From NCBI GenBank assembly GCA_937915965.1, contig CALGHC010000593.1, forward strand, positions 1 through 7,933: a DNA stretch of 7,933 bases, read 5' to 3'. How positions within the stretch are numbered: position 1 is the first letter of the stretch; every line of letters begins with the position of its first letter. Made by a program: the position numbers and the translations under genes. The notes under the pieces are model-generated. The model was not told the DNA's origin and searched no databases. It saw only the letters and a program-made list of their open reading frames with translations. Below, in pieces: positions 1 through 6,509 of the stretch. This stretch comes from an uncultured Myxococcales bacterium. Its GTDB lineage: Bacteria > Myxococcota_A > UBA9042.

Positions 1-80
1 AACGAAGGTCTCAGCGAACGAAGGTCTCAGCGAACGAAGGTCTCAGCGAACGAAGGTCTCAGCGAACGAAGATCGTCGCG
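1..80. repeat. 16-bp tandem repeat array overlapping the 3' end of the Fibrinogen-like gene
   Basis: The plus-strand unit AACGAAGGTCTCAGCG occurs four times without mismatch at 1-64. A fifth, degenerate copy at 65-80 matches 12 of 16 bases and lies wholly inside the coding region. The array begins at the first base of the window, so its true length to the left is unknown. On the minus strand each unit contains CGCTGA, and the gene's own stop TGA (59-61) is one of these. Because 16 is not a multiple of three, successive copies place TGA in successive reading frames (59-61, 43-45, 27-29, then 11-13 back in the first frame). The array probably arose by duplication of the end of the coding sequence; that is inference from the degenerate coding copy. 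Confidence 0.95.
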
Positions 81-1852
81 ACGTGACCGCTCCAGGCGTT
101 GACCCCGTCGCCAGCCACATCGAGGTCGCCGGTGTCGTACGAGCCGTTGGCGCCCGACTGGCTGCCGATGCCGGCGTCCCATGACACGTACGTCCAGGTG
201 AAGCGCGTGTAGTAGCCGCCGGTCTTGGCGTTGATGACGAACTTCTTGCTCGGCAGGTCGGGCGCATTGGTCGGGTTGAAGGGGTGCACGCACGCGGTGT
301 TGCGAAAGACGGGCGTCGAATGGTTGGTGGTTGTGTTGGTGTCGACGGCGGCGGGCAGGTCCTGGAGGTAACTGCGCAGCGTGGTGCCACCGAGCAGCTC
401 GGCGGTCTGTAGCAGGCGCTTGTCGCCGCCGCACGCCGCCGTGCCGTCGTAGAAGAGCAGCTCGTTGCCGGTGACGGTGTCGTAGGTGTCGTAGAGCACG
501 TCGCCGCCCACACCAACGCTGAGATCGCCCGTGTCGCCGTGGGTCTTGGCGCTGGTCCAGACCGGGTACAGCAAGGTGTTGGCGTCGGCGCCGTTGACCT
601 TGGCGACCAGGGTCCAGCCACCTCCCGATGTGTCCATGTCGCACCAGGCCTCGAAGGCGACCCCGGCGGGCTTGAGCCAATAGGCGCCGGTCTTCGCGGC
701 CGGCAGCTTGGCGAGCAGGCTCTTGCAAGAGACCGCCGGGTTGGTCTTGGAACCGGGCGGGTCGCCGTAAGCGAGCATCATCACCCAGCCCTTGCCGTTG
801 CAGAAGCGCAGCTCTTCGGCCTTGCTGTCGATGTAGGTCAGGCCGAGGGTCGCGGCGCTGCACGGCGCCGGCGGCTGGTCGGCCACCTCGAAGCGGAAGT
901 TGCGCGCCATGTGCAGCTTGAGGTCGATGTCGCTGCCAAAGGCCTGTTCGGCCGGCCAGGTGTGGGCGTCGGCGACCTTGGCGTAGGGGGCGAGGTCGGG
1001 TCCACCGGAGAGGTCGGCATAGGCGCCGCTGAGCGCGACCGCGGCGAGGTCCTTGCTGGCGACGAGGCCCAGGTCGGCCGCGATGGTGGGCGCCAGCTTG
1101 GCCTTGGTCACCGCGCCGTCACCGATGACCGCCGTGGTGACGGCCTCTTCGGCGAGGTGCGCGGTGCCGACACAGCCAGTGCAGTCGAGGGCCGAGGCGA
1201 CCTTGGCCGCCAAGGCGACGCCGGCCTTGGTGTCCGCAGCGGCCCACAGGAAGTCGACATGCGCAGACTTCACGCTCGCCACGGCGATGTGGCTGCCGTC
1301 GACACACGAAGAGCACTGCAGCGTCTCGGCCGCGGCCGCCAGCGCCGCGAAGTTGGCACGCACGGCGTACGGGACACCGACCAGCTCGACCCGCGGCAGC
1401 TCTGGTTCGACCTCGACCTGCACTGCGATAAAGCGCGCTTGCTGCGAGACGAAGAGCGCGGCGGCCAAGGGTGTCTTGGGGTTGGTGCCGAGGATGTAGT
1501 TGAAGTGGCCACCATGGACCTGCACGCCAAGGCTGAGCTCCTCGAAGAGTGAGACCTTGGCGTCGATGGTCTCGTAGAGGCGGAAGGCCATCGCGTAGCT
1601 GCCGTCGGCCACCGGGCCGCCAGCGCCGCTGCGCAGCACGCCCTCGGCGACCAGCGTGACGTCCTGGGCCGACGCGACCCGCGGCAGGAGGGCGACGCAC
1701 GCGACCAGCAAGGCGGCGCAGGAGAACGCGACGACGCAGACCGGGCTTCGTCGGATCGAGGAGGGACAATGCGCGGTCGCCGGTGTCGGCGTCGAGGTCG
1801 AGGGCGAGGTCGAGGTCGAGGTCGAGGTCGAGGTCGAGGTCGTAGCGGCCAT
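59..1852 (-). CDS. Secreted stalk protein with C-terminal Fibrinogen-like domain
   Basis: This encodes 597 residues. I chose the ATG at 1852 because GGAGG lies 5 nt upstream; a GTG at 1870 would add six residues but would put that ribosome site inside the gene. Residues 1-37 are Thr/Ser-rich, 38-62 form a hydrophobic signal segment ending ASA before QDV, so export is likely. Residues 63-170 resemble the N-terminal domain common in bacterial tail-fibre-like surface proteins, ending in VPYAVRA (about 160-166). A stalk follows with two CxxC copies, CSSC (180-183) and CTGC (224-227), each before an Ala/Val-rich segment. A short module with paired Cys (331 and 351, CNGKGW) precedes the Fibrinogen-like domain (about 376-597), recognised by GAYWLKP, WCDMD and GGGWT. 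Such domains often bind carbohydrate or protein ligands; the ligand here is unknown. It is probably cotranscribed with the lipoprotein gene upstream. Confidence is high for domain type and export, low for exact role. Confidence 0.88.
   Translation of the reverse strand: MAATTSTSTSTSTSTSPSTSTPTPATAHCPSSIRRSPVCVVAFSCAALLVACVALLPRVASAQDVTLVAEGVLRSGAGGPVADGSYAMAFRLYETIDAKVSLFEELSLGVQVHGGHFNYILGTNPKTPLAAALFVSQQARFIAVQVEVEPELPRVELVGVPYAVRANFAALAAAAETLQCSSCVDGSHIAVASVKSAHVDFLWAAADTKAGVALAAKVASALDCTGCVGTAHLAEEAVTTAVIGDGAVTKAKLAPTIAADLGLVASKDLAAVALSGAYADLSGGPDLAPYAKVADAHTWPAEQAFGSDIDLKLHMARNFRFEVADQPPAPCSAATLGLTYIDSKAEELRFCNGKGWVMMLAYGDPPGSKTNPAVSCKSLLAKLPAAKTGAYWLKPAGVAFEAWCDMDTSGGGWTLVAKVNGADANTLLYPVWTSAKTHGDTGDLSVGVGGDVLYDTYDTVTGNELLFYDGTAACGGDKRLLQTAELLGGTTLRSYLQDLPAAVDTNTTTNHSTPVFRNTACVHPFNPTNAPDLPSKKFVINAKTGGYYTRFTWTYVSWDAGIGSQSGANGSYDTGDLDVAGDGVNAWSGHVATIFVR
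1794..1841. repeat. Hexanucleotide repeat (GAGGTC)8 in the N-terminal coding region
   Basis: Eight 6-bp units stand in a row; the second (1800-1805) carries one T-to-G change and the last six are perfect. On the minus strand, in the gene frame, they encode alternating Thr-Ser, placing the repeat just after the start codon and before the signal-peptide core. Copy-number change would add or remove two residues per unit without shifting the frame. Confidence 0.95.
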
Positions 1853-1857
1853 TCTTG

Positions 1858-1862
1858 CCTCC
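1858..1862 (-). promoter_or_regulatory. Shine-Dalgarno site deciding the start of the Fibrinogen-like gene
   Basis: On the minus strand GGAGG is followed by CAAGA and then ATG at 1852, a 5-nt spacer. The strength of this match is the reason for preferring ATG 1852 over GTG 1870. Confidence 0.8.
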
Positions 1863-1918
1863 AGGGGCACGTCGCAGGTGTTTGCAGTTGCCAGGGTACA
1901 CGCTGGGCGGGCGCAGTG

Positions 1919-3916
1919 TCAGGGCATTGGATCGCGGCAACATCGCGTGCCGATCTCGTAGAAGCGAAACGCGTCACCGTGGTTGGTCACCGCCTGCTGG
2001 CAGGTGCGCGGTTCGGCCCAGTAGCGGCCTTTGAGGCTGCCGTGGAAGTCCTTGCTGCCGCCGTCGCGGCGCCGCGTCCACTCTTCGACGTTGCCGACCA
2101 GGTCGTAGGCGCCCGCGTCGCCGACACAGCCGGCCTTGGTGCCCGCCTCGGCGCCCTGGTAGAGGGCGCCGACGTGGGCCGACGCGACACCGGCGGCGGC
2201 ACCCTTGCCCTTGGCGAGGGAGAGCAAGCCGGCGTGAGTCGCCACGGTCGCGATGGGCAGCGACCAAGGCCAACCGTTGAGCTTGGCCTGGTCGTAGGTC
2301 TTCCAGGTCTTGTCGTCGTTGCAGACGCCGGGCTGGTGGACGTCGCCGTAGGGGTACTTGTTGCCGTTTGGACCGGCGCATGCAGCCGTCCACTCGTCGT
2401 CGAAGCACAGGCGCTTGCCACGAGCGGCGCACCAGGCCTCGGACTCGTTGAAGGTGATCATCACCAGGGGTTTGCTGCCGGCGAGGTTGGGCGCCTCGTA
2501 ACGATCGACGCAGACCGGCCCGAGCGGCGCGTTGACAAGCACCATGTCGGCAGGACAGGCGGGCGCAGGCCCGTCGACGCAGCTGCGCGGCCCCAGGGGC
2601 AGCGACTGGTCGACCAGCTGGCCGATGGCCATCGACGCGAGGTGGCTGGTGCCGAGGTAGAAGTGCGTCTCTTCGGGTGTGCCACCGACGTGTTCGAGGT
2701 TGCCGGGGCCGGTCTCGTGACCGGCCGAGACGACGACCGCGCGGGCGCTGCCGGGCACACGCAAGAGGAAGCGGGTCGCGCGGGGCGGCCGGCTCCACAC
2801 CGACCAGTACATGTTGACGTACCAGCCCTCGTCGACGACCGGGACCAGCTTGGGCGATCCGATGCCCGCGCCGTAGAAGGTGCCACCCTCGAGCGGCGCC
2901 CACTTCTGCTTGCGCGCCATCACCAAGCCCGTCGCGGCCTGCGAGAGCGCGTAGTGTGCCGCCAGCTCGTCGGTGGAGGTGGCGGGGTACGGCGGCGGCT
3001 CTTGCTGGGTGACCAGGTGCGCCTCGCCGACGATCGGGCCGGCGGCCGGCATCGGCAACGCAGCGCCGCCGTCCTTGACCCGCGACATCAGACCTTGTTG
3101 CAGCGCGCACGCTCCCGCCGACGGCACGATGTGACCGATGTCGAGGTGGTAGGGCCCAGCATGCGGCTTGCCCGCGCTGACGAAGGTGTCCACCACGACC
3201 CAGACAGTGCCCGCCGCGACGTCGGCGCGCGCGTGCAGGTCGCCGCGGTCCAGGCAGGCTGCCCCGCTCGGGGCGGCCAGATCGAGGGCCGAGAGGACAT
3301 GCACGTCGACGTCCACGCCGCCGCCATCGCTCACTGCGGCGGAGACAAAGCCAGCCTGGCCAATGGAGAGACGATAGATCACCTCGCCGCCCGACTCGTC
3401 CGCCGAGGCCTTGCAAGCGTAGCTGTCGATCTGGCCCGGCCCGACCTTGGTGGTGTCGCCATCGTCGGCGAACGGGAAGCTGTCGACGCAGATGACGCCT
3501 GCCGGGCACGGAGTCTCGCCGGTGTCGCCAGCGCCATCAGCGCCGCCGTCGCCCGAGTTGCCGTCGCCCGAGCCGCTGTCGCCCGAGCCGCTGTCGCCTT
3601 GGCCGGAGCCGCTGTCGCCGCCGTCCGCAGCCAGTTCCGCACCGTCCTGCGCGTCGCCGCCAGCCGCGGCGCCGTCCACAGAATCACTGTTTGGCCCAGA
3701 ATCACTGTTTGGCCCAGAATCACTGTTTGGCCCAGAATCACTGTTTGGCCCAGAATCACTGCCTGCCCCGGCATCGAAAGCCGCGGCGGCCGACCCGATT
3801 GAGCCGGAACTGTCGACGCCCGCAGCGCAGCCCCACAGGCCGGTCAACGCGAGAGACACCGCTGCCGCCAGCACCAAAACCGCAACCCGCGATGGCCGTC
3901 CCGCCGCCCGCATCAT
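1919..3916 (-). CDS. Probable surface lipoprotein with pre-peptidase-like and FGE/sulfatase-modifying-factor-like domains
   Basis: This encodes 665 residues from ATG 3916, with GGAGG 5 nt upstream; an in-frame GTG at 3928 overlaps that site and was rejected. Residues 11-30 form a hydrophobic segment ending LTGLWGC, a likely but atypical lipobox (Trp at -2), so Cys30 may be lipidated. Residues about 53-134 are a low-complexity acidic linker with DSGPNS and DSGSG repeats. Residues about 137-264 resemble a bacterial pre-peptidase C-terminal (PPC) type beta domain, with VDVDVHVL and VWVVVDTF strands. Residues about 300-444 are not assigned and contain GHETGPG (399-405). Residues about 447-665 match the FGE/SUMF1 fold: GKRLCFDDEW (500-509), GNVEEWT (608-614) and terminal GTRCC. 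The Cys-x4-Cys copper site of true formylglycine-generating enzymes is not visible, so I infer a binding rather than catalytic role. It ends 66 bp before the Fibrinogen-like gene on the same strand. Confidence 0.87.
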   Translation of the reverse strand: MMRAAGRPSRVAVLVLAAAVSLALTGLWGCAAGVDSSGSIGSAAAAFDAGAGSDSGPNSDSGPNSDSGPNSDSGPNSDSVDGAAAGGDAQDGAELAADGGDSGSGQGDSGSGDSGSGDGNSGDGGADGAGDTGETPCPAGVICVDSFPFADDGDTTKVGPGQIDSYACKASADESGGEVIYRLSIGQAGFVSAAVSDGGGVDVDVHVLSALDLAAPSGAACLDRGDLHARADVAAGTVWVVVDTFVSAGKPHAGPYHLDIGHIVPSAGACALQQGLMSRVKDGGAALPMPAAGPIVGEAHLVTQQEPPPYPATSTDELAAHYALSQAATGLVMARKQKWAPLEGGTFYGAGIGSPKLVPVVDEGWYVNMYWSVWSRPPRATRFLLRVPGSARAVVVSAGHETGPGNLEHVGGTPEETHFYLGTSHLASMAIGQLVDQSLPLGPRSCVDGPAPACPADMVLVNAPLGPVCVDRYEAPNLAGSKPLVMITFNESEAWCAARGKRLCFDDEWTAACAGPNGNKYPYGDVHQPGVCNDDKTWKTYDQAKLNGWPWSLPIATVATHAGLLSLAKGKGAAAGVASAHVGALYQGAEAGTKAGCVGDAGAYDLVGNVEEWTRRRDGGSKDFHGSLKGRYWAEPRTCQQAVTNHGDAFRFYEIGTRCCRDPMP
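3540..3622. repeat. Imperfect 15-bp repeats in the acidic linker
   Basis: The plus-strand motif TCGCCCGAGCCGCTG recurs with variation. On the minus strand in the gene frame it encodes DSGSG-type pentapeptides (about residues 101-124 of the lipoprotein). Edges are approximate because the repeats decay gradually into other Gly/Asp-rich sequence. Confidence 0.7.
3680..3769. repeat. 18-bp tandem repeat array in the lipoprotein linker
   Basis: The plus-strand unit AGAATCACTGTTTGGCCC occurs four times perfectly at 3680-3751, followed by a fifth copy at 3752-3769 that diverges in its last 8 bases. In the gene frame each unit encodes the hexapeptide DSGPNS. The unit uses codons such as TCT, CCA and AGT that are uncommon in the surrounding GC-rich coding sequence, and it is visibly less GC-rich than its flanks. 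Perfect identity between copies suggests recent expansion. Confidence 0.95.
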
Positions 3917-4074
3917 GGCAACCTCCACAGGCAGCGCAGCCTAGCCCGCCGCCACCCAGGCCGGCAATGGACCACGGGCCGGCTCGCCCCCCTCCCACAG
4001 CTACTCGCGGTGCAGTACCCTGCCCCCGCTGGCCGCTTCGGCCGCCCCTTGCCCCGCGGCCCCAGGAGCCTGCC
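3917..4074. promoter_or_regulatory. Divergent intergenic region between lipoprotein and aldehyde dehydrogenase genes
   Basis: These 158 bp separate two divergent starts and so must hold or adjoin both promoters if each gene is transcribed from here. I see no convincing -35/-10 pair. A short perfect inverted repeat GGCCGCTTCGGCC (4031-4043, 5-bp stem, 3-nt loop) lies in the probable leader of the aldehyde dehydrogenase gene, but such matches are common in GC-rich DNA. AGGAG at 4064-4068 is the ribosome site for the plus-strand gene. Confidence 0.4.
3922..3926 (-). promoter_or_regulatory. Shine-Dalgarno site deciding the start of the lipoprotein gene
   Basis: On the minus strand GGAGG is followed by TTGCC and then ATG at 3916 (a second ATG follows directly at 3913, at 8-nt spacing). 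Either ATG could serve; the choice alters the protein by one residue. Confidence 0.75.
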
Positions 4075-5520
4075 ATGCGCCCCATCCTGATCGCCGGACG
4101 GCCGGTCACCACGGACCAGGCCGAGACCGTCACGTCACCGTGGACCGCCGCACCGATCGCCGAGGTCGCGCTGGCCTCGCCCGCCGACGTCGACAGCGCG
4201 ATCGCGGCGGCCGACGGAGCGCGCGCGACCACCGCCGCGCTGCCTACCTGGCGGCGGGCAGCGATCCTGCGCGCCATCGCAGACGGCATCGGTAAGCGCG
4301 CTGACGAGCTGACCGCCACGATCCGCGACGAAGCTTGCAAGCCCATCGATCTCGCCCGCGGCGAGGTCGCCCGCGCGCGCACCACGTTTGCGCTCGCCGC
4401 CGAGGAGCTCGATGCGCTTCGCGGCGAGGTCATCCCCATGGACGTCGCGCCCAACGCCGAGCGCATGGGCGGCATGACACGGCTCTTCCCTGCGGGACCT
4501 GTAGCCGCGATCGCGCCGTTCAATTTTCCGCTCAACCTGGTCGCCCACAAGGTCGCGCCGGCGATCGCTGCGGGCTGCCCGATCCTGGTTAAACCCGCCA
4601 ACAAGACACCACTATCAGCGCTCCTGCTCGGCGAGATCGTGACCGAAGCTGGCTGGCCGGCGGCGGCGCTCTCGGTCCTCCACGTCGCCATCGCTGACAC
4701 CGCCGCCCTGGTCACAGACGACCGCATCAAGGTGCTCACCTTCACCGGCAGCGACCGGGTCGGCTGGGCGCTGAAGGCGCGCGCCGGCAGGAAGAAGGTC
4801 CTGCTCGAGCTGGGCGGCGATGCCGCGGTCATCATCACTGCGGATGTGCCCGACTGGGACGCGATGATCGCCCGGCTGGCAGTCGGCGCCTTCGCCTACA
4901 GCGGCCAGGTCTGCATCTCGGTACAGCGCATCCTGGTGCATGCGTCGGTGTACGAGCGCTTCGTTGGCGACTTCGTTGCCCACGTCGAGGCGAACATCCA
5001 CGTCGGCGCGCCCGAGAGGCCGGGCGTCCTCGTCAGCGCGCTCATCGATGACGCCGCCGCCGATCGGGTCGCCGCATGGACCAGGGAGACCGTCGCGATG
5101 GGCGCGACCCAGGTCTGCGGCGGCCGGCTCGACCTGCCCACCGACGCCGGCGGAGGACGAGTCTTCGCGCCGATGGTGCTGGTCGACGTGCCCGCGACCA
5201 GCCCGCTGGGCTGCAACGAGGCCTTCGGTCCGGTCGTGACGATCGCTGCCTACGATGACCTCGAGGAGGCGTTTGCGCGGGTCAATTCCAGCCGCTTCGG
5301 CCTGCAGGCGGCGATCTTCACCGTGCGCCTGGACCAGGCGATGCGTGCCTTTGAGGCCCTCGAGGTCGGTGCCGTGCTGGTCAACGAGATGCCGACCTTC
5401 CGGGTCGACCACATGCCCTACGGCGGCGTGAAAGACTCCGGCGTGGGGCGCGAGGGGCCGCGCTACGCGATCCGCGACTACAGCGAAGAGCGGCTGCTGG
5501 TCTGGCCGTGGCGGGGGTAG
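4075..5520 (+). CDS. NAD(P)-dependent aldehyde dehydrogenase
   Basis: This encodes 481 residues, the usual length for the aldehyde dehydrogenase superfamily, which oxidises aldehydes to acids with NAD or NADP in the cytoplasm. The start ATG has AGGAG 6 nt upstream. Conserved elements are in order: APFNFPLN with catalytic Asn150; LVKPA with Lys173 for cofactor binding; FTGS (223-226) of the Rossmann fold; LELGG with general base Glu245; GQVC with nucleophile Cys280; NEAFGP with Glu382. All key residues are present, so the enzyme should be active. The GQVCISVQRILVH context and the overall style resemble the lactaldehyde/non-phosphorylating glyceraldehyde-3-phosphate dehydrogenase branch, but the substrate cannot be told from sequence alone. 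LELGGD carries Asp where Asn is frequent. The frame stays open upstream to 3691, but that part is antisense to the lipoprotein gene and includes the 18-bp array. It stands alone on the plus strand, converging on cysQ. Confidence 0.95.
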   Translation: MRPILIAGRPVTTDQAETVTSPWTAAPIAEVALASPADVDSAIAAADGARATTAALPTWRRAAILRAIADGIGKRADELTATIRDEACKPIDLARGEVARARTTFALAAEELDALRGEVIPMDVAPNAERMGGMTRLFPAGPVAAIAPFNFPLNLVAHKVAPAIAAGCPILVKPANKTPLSALLLGEIVTEAGWPAAALSVLHVAIADTAALVTDDRIKVLTFTGSDRVGWALKARAGRKKVLLELGGDAAVIITADVPDWDAMIARLAVGAFAYSGQVCISVQRILVHASVYERFVGDFVAHVEANIHVGAPERPGVLVSALIDDAAADRVAAWTRETVAMGATQVCGGRLDLPTDAGGGRVFAPMVLVDVPATSPLGCNEAFGPVVTIAAYDDLEEAFARVNSSRFGLQAAIFTVRLDQAMRAFEALEVGAVLVNEMPTFRVDHMPYGGVKDSGVGREGPRYAIRDYSEERLLVWPWRG

Positions 5521-5542
5521 GCATCCTGGCGTCGAGACAGCT

Positions 5543-5682
5543 CAGCGACGGCCCATTCAGCGACGACGCATTCAGCAACGGCGCATTCAGCAACGGCCCA
5601 TTCAGCAACGGCCCATTCAGCGACGGCGCATTCAGCGACGGCCCATTCAGCGACGGTCAGCGACGGTCAGCGACGGCGGATT
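5543..5682. repeat. Tandem array of 15-bp and 10-bp units between convergent genes
   Basis: Seven units of the type CAGCGACGGCCCATT run from 5543 to 5647 with small variation (GAC/AAC, GGC/GAC and CCC/CGC changes). They are followed by two 10-bp units CAGCGACGGT (5648-5657 and 5658-5667) and one more 15-bp unit (5668-5682). The last base of the array is also the first plus-strand base of the cysQ stop codon. The array fills almost all of the space between the aldehyde dehydrogenase stop (5520) and the cysQ stop. No hairpin followed by a T-run is present, so this does not look like a standard intrinsic terminator, although one would be expected between convergent genes. Confidence 0.93.
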
Positions 5683-6509
5683 CAACGGCAGGCATCGACG
5701 AGCATGCGCAGCAACGCGCCGTCGTCGCGGTCAATCAGGGCCTGGTCGCCCACGGCCACAAAGTGGTCATTGAGTAGGGAGTCTTTCCTGTTGTAGGCGA
5801 GCGCTTCGCCCGACGCGACGACCACGCGCCCGCCCGCCGCCTCAAGCACGGCCTGGCCGGCGCCGATGTCCCATTCCATCGTTGGCGCCGGCCGTGGATA
5901 GAGGTCGAGGTGGCCATCGGCGATGTGACAGAGTTTCAGCGAGCTTCCGGTGGCGACGCAGACGTGTGGGCCCAGCCCTGCGAGAAAGCGCGCGGTCGAG
6001 CCGCCGGCATGGGAACGACTGACGGCGACCCGCAGAGGCGCCTCGCCAAGCGCGTCGCAACGCAGCGCAGTCGTCCGTCCGTCGGCCTCGATCCGCCAGG
6101 CGCCGCTGCCGACCTCGCCAATCCAGCCGGTCCCCGTCAGGGGCTGCACGACGATGCCCAGCGTCGGCCGACCGTCGTCGATCAGGGCGATGTTCACGGT
6201 GAAGTGGTCGTTGCCACCGACAAACTCCTTGGTACCGTCGAGCGGGTCGACCAGCCAGTAGCGCGACCACCCCGCCCGGGTTGCCCACGGCACCGAGAGC
6301 GACTCCTCGGAGATCACCGGCAGGAGCGGCTCTATCCCCGCGAGGCCAGCGATCAGCACCCGATTGGACGCCAGATCCGCCTCGGTCAGGGGCGAACTGT
6401 CGGCCTTGTCAGTGACGGTGAAGCCGCGGCGATGAACTTCGACGATCGCGGCAGCAGCGTCGCGGGCGAGGTCGATCAGACGAGACGAGAGAGCGCTAGG
6501 TGCGGGCAT
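5682..6509 (-). CDS. cysQ: 3'(2'),5'-bisphosphate nucleotidase CysQ
   Basis: This encodes 275 residues, slightly longer than the E. coli protein. CysQ removes the 3'-phosphate from adenosine 3',5'-bisphosphate (PAP) and related nucleotides that arise from sulfate assimilation and from phosphopantetheine transfer, using magnesium. The inositol-monophosphatase family motifs are all present: KADSSPLTEAD (35-45), PVISEES with Glu69 (64-70), WLVDPLDGTKEF with Asp88 and Asp91 (85-96), and MEWDIGAG with Asp214 (211-218). KEF and the terminal YNRKDSLLNDHF are typical of CysQ rather than inositol phosphatases. The start ATG has GGAG at 6518-6521, 8 nt upstream; the frame extends further to 6758 but that part is Arg-rich and unlike the family. 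No sulfate-assimilation genes are in the window. The stop codon joins the 15/10-bp repeat array. Confidence 0.95.
   Translation of the reverse strand: MPAPSALSSRLIDLARDAAAAIVEVHRRGFTVTDKADSSPLTEADLASNRVLIAGLAGIEPLLPVISEESLSVPWATRAGWSRYWLVDPLDGTKEFVGGNDHFTVNIALIDDGRPTLGIVVQPLTGTGWIGEVGSGAWRIEADGRTTALRCDALGEAPLRVAVSRSHAGGSTARFLAGLGPHVCVATGSSLKLCHIADGHLDLYPRPAPTMEWDIGAGQAVLEAAGGRVVVASGEALAYNRKDSLLNDHFVAVGDQALIDRDDGALLRMLVDACR

Noticed and set aside
1..80. CRISPR array
   Set aside because: Units are 16 bp and directly abutting with no spacers.
539..1552. A 337-residue open frame on the plus strand, antisense to the Fibrinogen-like gene
   Set aside because: Composition is shadow-like and there is no recognisable domain; the opposite strand carries clear domain motifs.
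1769..3802. A 677-residue open frame on the plus strand, antisense to the lipoprotein gene
   Set aside because: It is rich in Arg/Gly/Ala/Val, begins in the hexamer repeat as Gly-Arg repeats, shows no family motif and is fully explained as a GC-rich antisense shadow of a gene with a ribosome site, signal and recognised domains.
3691..4074. Upstream in-frame extension of the aldehyde dehydrogenase by 128 residues
   Set aside because: It reads the 18-bp array and the lipoprotein signal region in antisense, is Pro/Arg-rich, and the family start with a good AGGAG site is at 4075.
5521..5682. Possible bidirectional intrinsic terminator between convergent genes
   Set aside because: Repeats are direct, not inverted, and no stem followed by a T-run could be found on either strand.
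5508..5777. An 89-residue plus-strand open frame with FSDGP/FSNGA pentapeptide repeats over the 15-bp array
   Set aside because: It has a GTG start with no ribosome site, overlaps the ends of both flanking genes, and the residue order does not fit the pentapeptide-repeat consensus (A-D/N-L-x-x). The periodicity follows from a 15-bp unit, which is open in several frames.
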